Positions 57,628 to 64,000 of a DNA stretch of 64,000 bases are shown here, piece after piece. This DNA is from Diphasiastrum complanatum. Lineage: Eukaryota; Streptophyta; Lycopodiopsida; Lycopodiales; Lycopodiaceae. The notes under the pieces are model-generated. The model was not told the DNA's origin and did no database searches. It was given only the letters and a program-made list of their open reading frames with translations. The DNA lies in assembly GCA_029204225.1 (NCBI GenBank), contig CM055097.1, positions 57,676,252 to 57,740,251 of the forward strand. The letters are read 5' to 3'. Made by a program: the position numbers and the translations under genes. Positions within the stretch are counted from its first letter, which is position 1, and the number at the start of each line of letters is the position of its first letter.

Positions 57628-59583
57628 AGCAGAAAACAGTTCATCTTCAGCTTTACAAGTTGCTATTATTTCATCTATTGATTGGGTGATTGATAGCGGT
57701 GCCACACGCCATATGACTTATCACAAAGAGGTCTTTTCAAATCTTGTGAAAGTGCATGATGGAAGCGAAGTTCAAGGTGTTAATAACACCTCTTATCCTA
57801 TCAAAGATATTGGAGTGATCCCCATTATCTTACCCAATGGTGAGGAAAAGTACATTCGTAATGTACTTTATGTTCCAAAAATTAAAAAAGAATCTCATTT
57901 CGATCTCTACAATTATGAACCAAGGATTGGTTGTGGAATTCAAAGAAGACAAATGTCTTATCAAAGACCCAAAGAGATCTCTTATGATCATTGCTTCAGG
58001 AACATTACGTGGTGGATTGTTCCTTATGGATACCTATGAGCGAAGAGCTTCATCATCTTTTTGTCTAGTTGCATCAAGTTCACATTCTTTGGAGTTGGCT
58101 GAATTATGGCATGCTAGATTTGGACATCTCAACTTTGCTAGCTTGAACATGTTGAAGAGATTCAATATGGTTGAAGACATTCCTAATATTGAGCATCTCG
58201 AAGGACATGTATGCGAAGGATGCATACTTGGAAAATTTCAAAGGCAAGCTTTTCCAATTGATGGAACTATTAGGATTGATGGCAAATTTGATTTGGTTCA
58301 TAGTGATGTATGTGGTCCAATGAGGACCGAATCCATTGGAAGGTGTAAGTACTTTGTTACTTTTATTGATGACCTTTCAAGATTTACATGGATTTATCCT
58401 ATGAAGGCAAAATCTGAAGTTTTTCAACGCTTTAAGGATTTTCTAGCAATGATAGAAAACCAGTTTGGGCACTCTTTGAAGATCTTATGTTCCGACTGAG
58501 GAGGGGAATATATAAAGAATACGTTCAGTACTTATCTTCAAAGCAAAGGTATCCATCATCAAATGACAACCCCTTACACACCTCAACAAAATGGTGTTGC
58601 TGAAAGAAAGAATCGCACTATTATGGAGATGGCTCGATGCATGCTCAAGGCAAAGGGCCTACCTCACAAGTTTTGGGCTGAAGCGGTGATAACGGCGACT
58701 TACATTAGTAATCGGTGTCCTACTACTGCCTTGAAGGTATTAACTCCTTATGAAGTTTGGTATGGTAAGAAGCCTACTGTTTTTCACTTACGCATCTTTG
58801 GTTGCACGACTTATGCTTTCATTCTCGATAAGCTTAGAACCAAGCTTGATGATAAAGGAGTTAAATGCATATTTGTTGGCTATAGTAGTGAAAGCAAGGG
58901 CTATAGGTTGTTCAATATAAATACTAATAAAATCATAGTTCATTTTGATGAAAAGACCTCCTATAATGTTGCGCCCACTCATGTCATGAAAGGGGACTTC
59001 CCCCATGATGCATATCTTGAAATATTTTCAGATTTGGTTTTGCCATCTAATCATGAAGAGAAGGGACTGCCATCTACTTCTAGTGGACAGCCCACTACTT
59101 CTTCAATTTTGCAACCCATAGTTCATCAAGAAGAACCTATCTATGATGAAGAGCAGCCTGTTGAAGACATTGGACATCAAGGTCCAAGTTCGAAAAACAT
59201 TGGACATCAAGGTCCAAGTTCGGAACACTTTGGATAGCACAGTGTTGACAAAGATAAGGCTGTTGCACAGCCCAAACCAGTCCCTAAATGGTTGTTGCAA
59301 ACTTTGCAGGACAGCAAAGTGGATCATTTCTATGAAGGGAAGACTTGTGCCTCTACTAAATCAATAGAATTTGCTGTTTTTTTTAATTCTGCTCTAACTT
59401 CTATTGAGGATGGTGCAGTAGAACCTGTTTTTTATGAGCAGGCCAACGGAGTAAAATGTTGGGAGGATGCAATGCAAGAGGAGTACAACTCACTCATGAA
59501 GAACCACACTTGGGTTCTTGTTGATCTTCCACATGGGGCTACAATCTTCATCTCTTATGTTATGCATTTCCATTTAAGGAGGG
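57628..59583 (+). pseudogene. Copia second family fused in frame: protease, integrase, RT start
   Basis: From 57,628 the same frame continues into a different Copia family: DWVIDSGATRHMTYHKEVFS (second protease) and NVLYVPKIKK, with a one-base shift at an A-run near 57,890. Integrase then follows: ELWHARFGHLNFASLNMLKR, CEGCILGKF, HSDVCGPM, CSD-stop-GGEY at 58,497, and [21 protein letters not shown] 12-residue repeat (DIGHQGPSSK) occurs near 59,170-59,230. RT is cut after WEDAMQEEYNSLMKNHTWVL at 59,520 and jumps straight to a purine tract TTAAGGAGGG, so RT and RNase H are deleted. Confidence 0.85.
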
Positions 59584-59910
59584 TGTTGGAATGTAAATGG
59601 AATTGCTTACATTACCATAGGTTACTTTGACCCAACTCAATTCTTCAGACAGGGACTGTCATCTCATTTGTATACATACAGCTTTATTCAATGATCGTAC
59701 TAGATTGTACCAAAGATAGTCGTTATTCGAGTGCCGAAAAGAAAGTATTCGCGACAGACGAATAAGATGGTTTTAAAACAGTTCTTTAGAACATGCTTTA
59801 CGGATACACAGCAAACAACTGTAGTGCACTAGAGTGTCTGTCTGATCAGAGAGTAGTTCATGTAATGTGTTAGAGATTTCTAGTAGACTCAAGATCACTC
59901 ACACTCAACA
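59584..59910 (+). repeat. Probable 3' LTR of the second Copia family
   Basis: It begins TGTTGGAATGTAAATGG right after the purine tract at 59574-59583. A possible end is ACTCAACA at 59,910 (TGTTG/CAACA). The end point is uncertain and no 5' copy is found. Confidence 0.45.
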
Positions 59911-60407
59911 GTGCGGAGAATAGAGATAAGGGAGAATAACTCACAAAACTCTATTCACTTCTTCAATCTCTTACATATGCATAAAATTTCTCTCTCGATG
60001 CTCGAGATTGAAGTGTGAGATCAATATATGTTCTACGGGATGAACAAACACACCTCTAAAACAACAAGTGCGTCGCTCCCGCGAAAGGGTCTAGTTAACA
60101 ATTAGACTAAGTATACGTTCAATTATACCATAAGAGGTATATTTAACTAAGAGTTAAGATTACTCTAGTTTAACATGTCTTTCCATATCTAGTCGTTTCG
60201 TATGGACGACCTAGTAAAGGTTATCCAAGGCAATGTCTTTCCTTTTAAAGGTCTTGCCCTTTATTATAAGGCAAGTACTTAGGAGATATATTCTCAAAAA
60301 ATGACTTAGGCCTCTTCATGATTTATACTTATCCGGCTCATATCTTCATTTTCGAGTATATCATGCCATATTTACGTTGATATTCAATATTTAATAATTT
60401 TGTGGCA

Positions 60408-61190
60408 TCACATATCCCTTTCCTCCAATGTGAAACGTCCTCGTGAACATATCATTTTCATTTCAAGGATTATTCGCGAAACATTCTTGTTCGTCAGATT
60501 TTCGTTAAGGCGAAAAGGTAGTTCTTCGTATATTTCGTCCTTTAGATATGTCTTCGTCTTAGAGAATATGTGTCTTGCTATTTCTTTAATTGAATAGGTT
60601 GTTTTGAGTTGATCTTTGAATTGTTGATGAAAACTGGAATCAAACTTCAAAACATCTTTAAACTTCAAAAATTCAGCATCCCATAGAAACATCAGCATGA
60701 CAAAGGCATGAATGAATGTTTATGAACGATTCAATTTTTCATATAATTTCTGAGCAAAGTCCAAGTTTTGTTGAGCTTCGATCAACAACAAGTCTTCTTT
60801 GGATTTTGTGTAATGGCCAACTGGGAGGTTGTCAAATTCTTCCAGTTTAACTGGGAGCAATGTTCCATCAAACAGCTCCTGAGTTAACTTTGTATCTTTG
60901 TCTAAATCACTACGTAGGGTGATTTCTTTACAGTAACGAGCTGAAAATCTAATAAAATTGCTTTTAACATAAAGATTTTGAACGAAAAATAATGTCTTTG
61001 CCGCAAAAGTACCAAACTGCCAAAATGAATATGTATAGAACTGTTTGTAATGAATGACTTCCTTCTGTCTTGCAGATTGTTTGCCAAAAGTGTGGTTTAT
61101 GTCGTAGCTTACCAAACCATAATATTAGTAAAAATGTAGTATAAATGATTATCGTTCCCATGGGGAGCATCATACAGAGGTATTTTGTCA
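60408..61190 (-). other. Unrecognised minus-strand ORFs
   Basis: Two frames, 61115-60720 (with SNFIRFSARYCKEITLRSDL, LLPVKLEEFDNLPVGHYTKS) and 60698-60408 (FKDQLKTTYSIKEIARHIFS), are open for 131 and 96 codons with plausible amino-acid composition. A stop and a shift separate them. I recognise no family. The segment near 60,690 (LMFLWDAEFLKF) has a weak counterpart at 61,390 (LMLWGCRVLTLL), hinting at an old duplication. They could be an old mobile-element ORF or chance. Confidence 0.25.
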
Positions 61191-61199
61191 TTATTGGTA

Positions 61200-63425
61200 A
61201 GATAAAAGGATTTATCTTTGAAGACTAGTGGAATGGAAATGTAAAACTGGTTGTCTGATGACATTTATGAGTAGCAGCCAGTACCGCCATTGAAAATGGT
61301 ACAAACAAACACCAAGTAAAATATTCAGACAGTTCAGCCAAGAAATCCAGATTCTGAAGAAGAGTGAGAACTCGGCATCCCCACAACATTAAGATCACAT
61401 GCTTCACAGTTCAGATCTGGAGTTAGCCAAAACAAGAATGCCACAAGGCCAAATGATTATTGCAGGCAATGCTTACAATGGGCTACGTTGACCCTCAACA
61501 GTCTTCATAAACTTGCTACTCACTTATTTTGGCAAGCAGTTCCAATCACAGCATAGTTCGATTAATTTATGGGTTCAGTTCTAATTAATAATATATGCAT
61601 AGCATAAAATCCATCATTCTACAGAATCACCATGAATTTCCTAGGATCAGTCAGAATAGACAATAACAGTAAGATGTGTGATTCATTCAACAAGGAACTG
61701 AAATGCAGTATAACGTTCTTGAGAAATAGAAAGTGTCTGTCACACACTTCTTCAGATTCCTGTGAAAATACAGTCTACACATACAAAGTTTGTGAATCAC
61801 TGCATTGATTCAAGCCGACTAAGATAGCAGACAATATTTTATTCTGTCAAAAATAGCACAGACAGAAGAAGAGCAAGAACTCTACTCCTGCTTCCTACTC
61901 TGCAGAACCACAAACGAATAATTTATAATGAGCGTGGGCTCTGCTATATGTGTTTGAGGAAGCAGCAAACTACTGTCCGTAAGATCTCAAACGTTGTGTT
62001 TTGTGATTAAACGCTGCTTCTGCCATCTGGAAATGAGCATGCTGCTCTGTTCACCGGTAAATTGTTAACATGTAGCAGAGAACTGAAATGAAACAATACG
62101 CAGCCCTTCTGAAGAAGACATGTTGAAAGAGCCCTTCAAATAATGGGTGAAACATGAAATGAAGACCCCATCTTCTGCCTCTAAAATGTTAGAGAGAAAT
62201 GAGTTGTTGAAAGGTGTCTTCGGATGTGTAAACGCAGCCTTCAATACTTCAAATATGAAGTTCGGAATCCGCCTAACTGCCAACTACCTTTCAATAGGTA
62301 TAAGACAGGCTTCAAACTTCACTGATAGGTGTGTTAGGTACGTTATGACATGATGTGTAGGACCACAAAAAGATTACATGTGGCCAGACTCCTGCCACGT
62401 AATCATGCCAATGTTGACTGGTCAACTAGAATATTTCTTCTTGCAGAATAAATATTTATCTGATGGTCGAATATTTATTTGTCTGATCCTCGAATTTGTC
62501 TATGGCTGCTGCAGAAGAAGATAGGCCGAACTGAGAAGAAAGCATTGATTCAAATAGTTCAAGGGTGTGCTTCGAAGAGATACATAAAAATGTGTCGTGC
62601 CAGATTTAACAATAGTTTGACTAGAGGAGATGATTGAGGAATAGCCATGTCAGATCTCTCGCTCGACATCAGAGGAGAGTATAATTTGCCAACTCTTGGT
62701 TACGTTGAGAAGGATCAAAGTTGAAAGTTAACAATGCCATTTGATAAGTAGTGCTTCCAAACATCGATAGTTCGGGACTAAAGATGACCACTTCTAACTT
62801 GCCTGTTATAATAGAAAGTAGAGACCTGCTAGAAGGAAAACGATTCGGACGTTGAAACGTTCAAGAAAGAACGAACAACTAGACCACTTGAGATAGGTTC
62901 AGGCAGAGATAACTGTTTGACCCATAATGAGTTTTGTCATGAAGGTAGCACCATGGATCGTGCACTAAGATCAACTAGGTGATCATGCCTTCGCTGCATT
63001 CTGAATACGTGGAGGTGCGCTGATGGCTATCTAAAACCTGCCCGATATTTCGCCACATTCCGAATTCGTTGCATCTCGAGTTCTGGCCTAAGAAACTATT
63101 TTAATGTTAACAAAAGATCGTTGGATTCTGGCTCAGAACAGTTGAAGGCAGGGTACAAAATTTGAATCTGCCTCACAACAGTTGCCTCACAACAGGCACT
63201 GGAAGATATTCATGGCTAAAACCATTCCTTCAGAGCTGCGCTGAAGAATATTTCCGTAGAAAATCAGGGTCATCAGATGATATCTATCGCTCCTTTCCAT
63301 AACACCATAGCAGTCTTCATCCCTCAAATAGAAAGAGGAGATCGATAAAGAGAAAGGAATCCGACGGCCTATCACTGGAAACATACTTGGAGAATACGTT
63401 GGCTGCCTTCAAAGAGAGTGAGAGA
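61200..63425. other. No gene supported
   Basis: About 2.2 kb without convincing coding regions or named repeats. If the 4CL-like gene extends further, this would be intron. Confidence 0.4.
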
Positions 63426-63429
63426 GCTC

Positions 63430-63760
63430 GAATCCTTCAAACTGGCTCGAAGAATAAAAGATTATGTTCTAAGTTGATAATAATTCGATGGCTGCCTTAG
63501 CAAGAACGTTAGCAAGAACGCTCGAAGAATAAATGTTCGCTTCAAACTGGCTCGAATACGAAAGGAGAGAACATCTAATCGGTCTTTGAACTGGCTCGAT
63601 GAAAAAATATTCATCTGGGAAAAGACGCCAATCTGCTTCTCTGGCTGCCTTAGCAACGAAGAATAAATGTTCGTTTCAAACCGGTTCGAACATAAAAGCA
63701 AGCAGTTAGGGCTCGAAACGCAGTTAGGGCTCGAAACAGAAGTCAGCCGCGAATGCAAAT
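63430..63760. repeat. Short-range repeats (GGCTCGAAGAATAAATGTTCG type)
   Basis: Irregular repeats of CTTCAAACTGGCTCGAA, GAAGAATAAATGTTCG, GGCTGCCTTAGCAA and CAGTTAGGGCTCGAAAC occur several times within 330 bases, partly about 150-170 bases apart. Confidence 0.65.
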
Positions 63761-64000
63761 CTGGATGGTAGCTAAACATAGAGGTGTAAGGCACTAATGC
63801 ATGCTTGCACTCTAACTTCAAGGAGTGCCCATAGAGACAACATATAAGCAATGCATTAACCTTGGCCTGGCCTTAAATGTAGCTAATGAATAAGTTGTAT
63901 AGCTGACACTTAAAACTTCATGTGGGCTCGAACATTATCCTTAATACAAGGCAACCCATAGATATATCTTTAACTTAGGCTACTTAGCATTAGGCCTCCT

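Overview
The window reads as nuclear DNA from a land plant with a large, repeat-rich genome. Coding matter from plant-specific families (a 4-coumarate:CoA-ligase-like gene, a CC-type glutaredoxin, CACTA TNP1/TNP2, Ty1/Copia and Ty3/Gypsy elements) is scattered among nested transposons. One gene has an intron of about 18.9 kb packed with retroelements, and the next intron exceeds 9 kb. That style is well known from gymnosperms, but the sequence alone does not fix the species. There is no sign of bacterial or organellar DNA. Coordinates and splice sites come from reading the sequence; no homology search was run.

Layout, left to right. 0.2-1.4 kb: a Copia LTR relic (minus). 1.4-4.0 kb: a minus-strand Helitron pseudogene with an OTU-like upstream domain. 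4.9-5.8 kb and 19.5-21.2 kb: two halves of one Ty3/Gypsy pol pseudogene. They are split by a 13.8-kb CACTA transposon (5,781-19,543) with terminal inverted repeats, an AAA target duplication and palindrome-rich subterminal regions. The CACTA carries a minus-strand TNP1-like gene and a plus-strand TNP2-like gene that includes a SET-like domain. The TNP2 gene is itself split by a largely intact Copia element (minus, 11.6-17.2 kb), so insertions are nested three deep.

21-35 kb is a repeat-dominated stretch: two decayed ORFs of unknown function, a degenerate short-period tandem array, several copies of a small TA-flanked foldback repeat, a CC-type glutaredoxin pseudogene, an A-rich satellite, Gypsy and Copia fragments, and an LTR-like unit that begins after a 46-G run and contains a tRNA-like sequence.

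35.0-54.7 kb holds the C-terminal exons of a 4CL-like acyl-CoA ligase on the minus strand. Three exons lie at 35.0-35.65 kb and one at 54.55-54.69 kb. All visible splice sites are canonical, and the protein ends in the peroxisomal signal SKM. The intron between the two groups contains a second Copia element (37.4-44.6 kb) invaded by a Gypsy fragment, a hAT-transposase relic and a Pro/Ser-rich ORF. Upstream exons of the gene are not found before the window ends.

55-64 kb, probably intronic or upstream of the same gene, contains a Copia RNase H fragment, a chimeric Copia with two successive protease domains from two families, a short LTR, some unrecognised minus-strand ORFs and a short tandem-repeat zone. 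Apart from the 4CL-like exons, nearly every recognisable coding stretch is part of a mobile element or a pseudogene.
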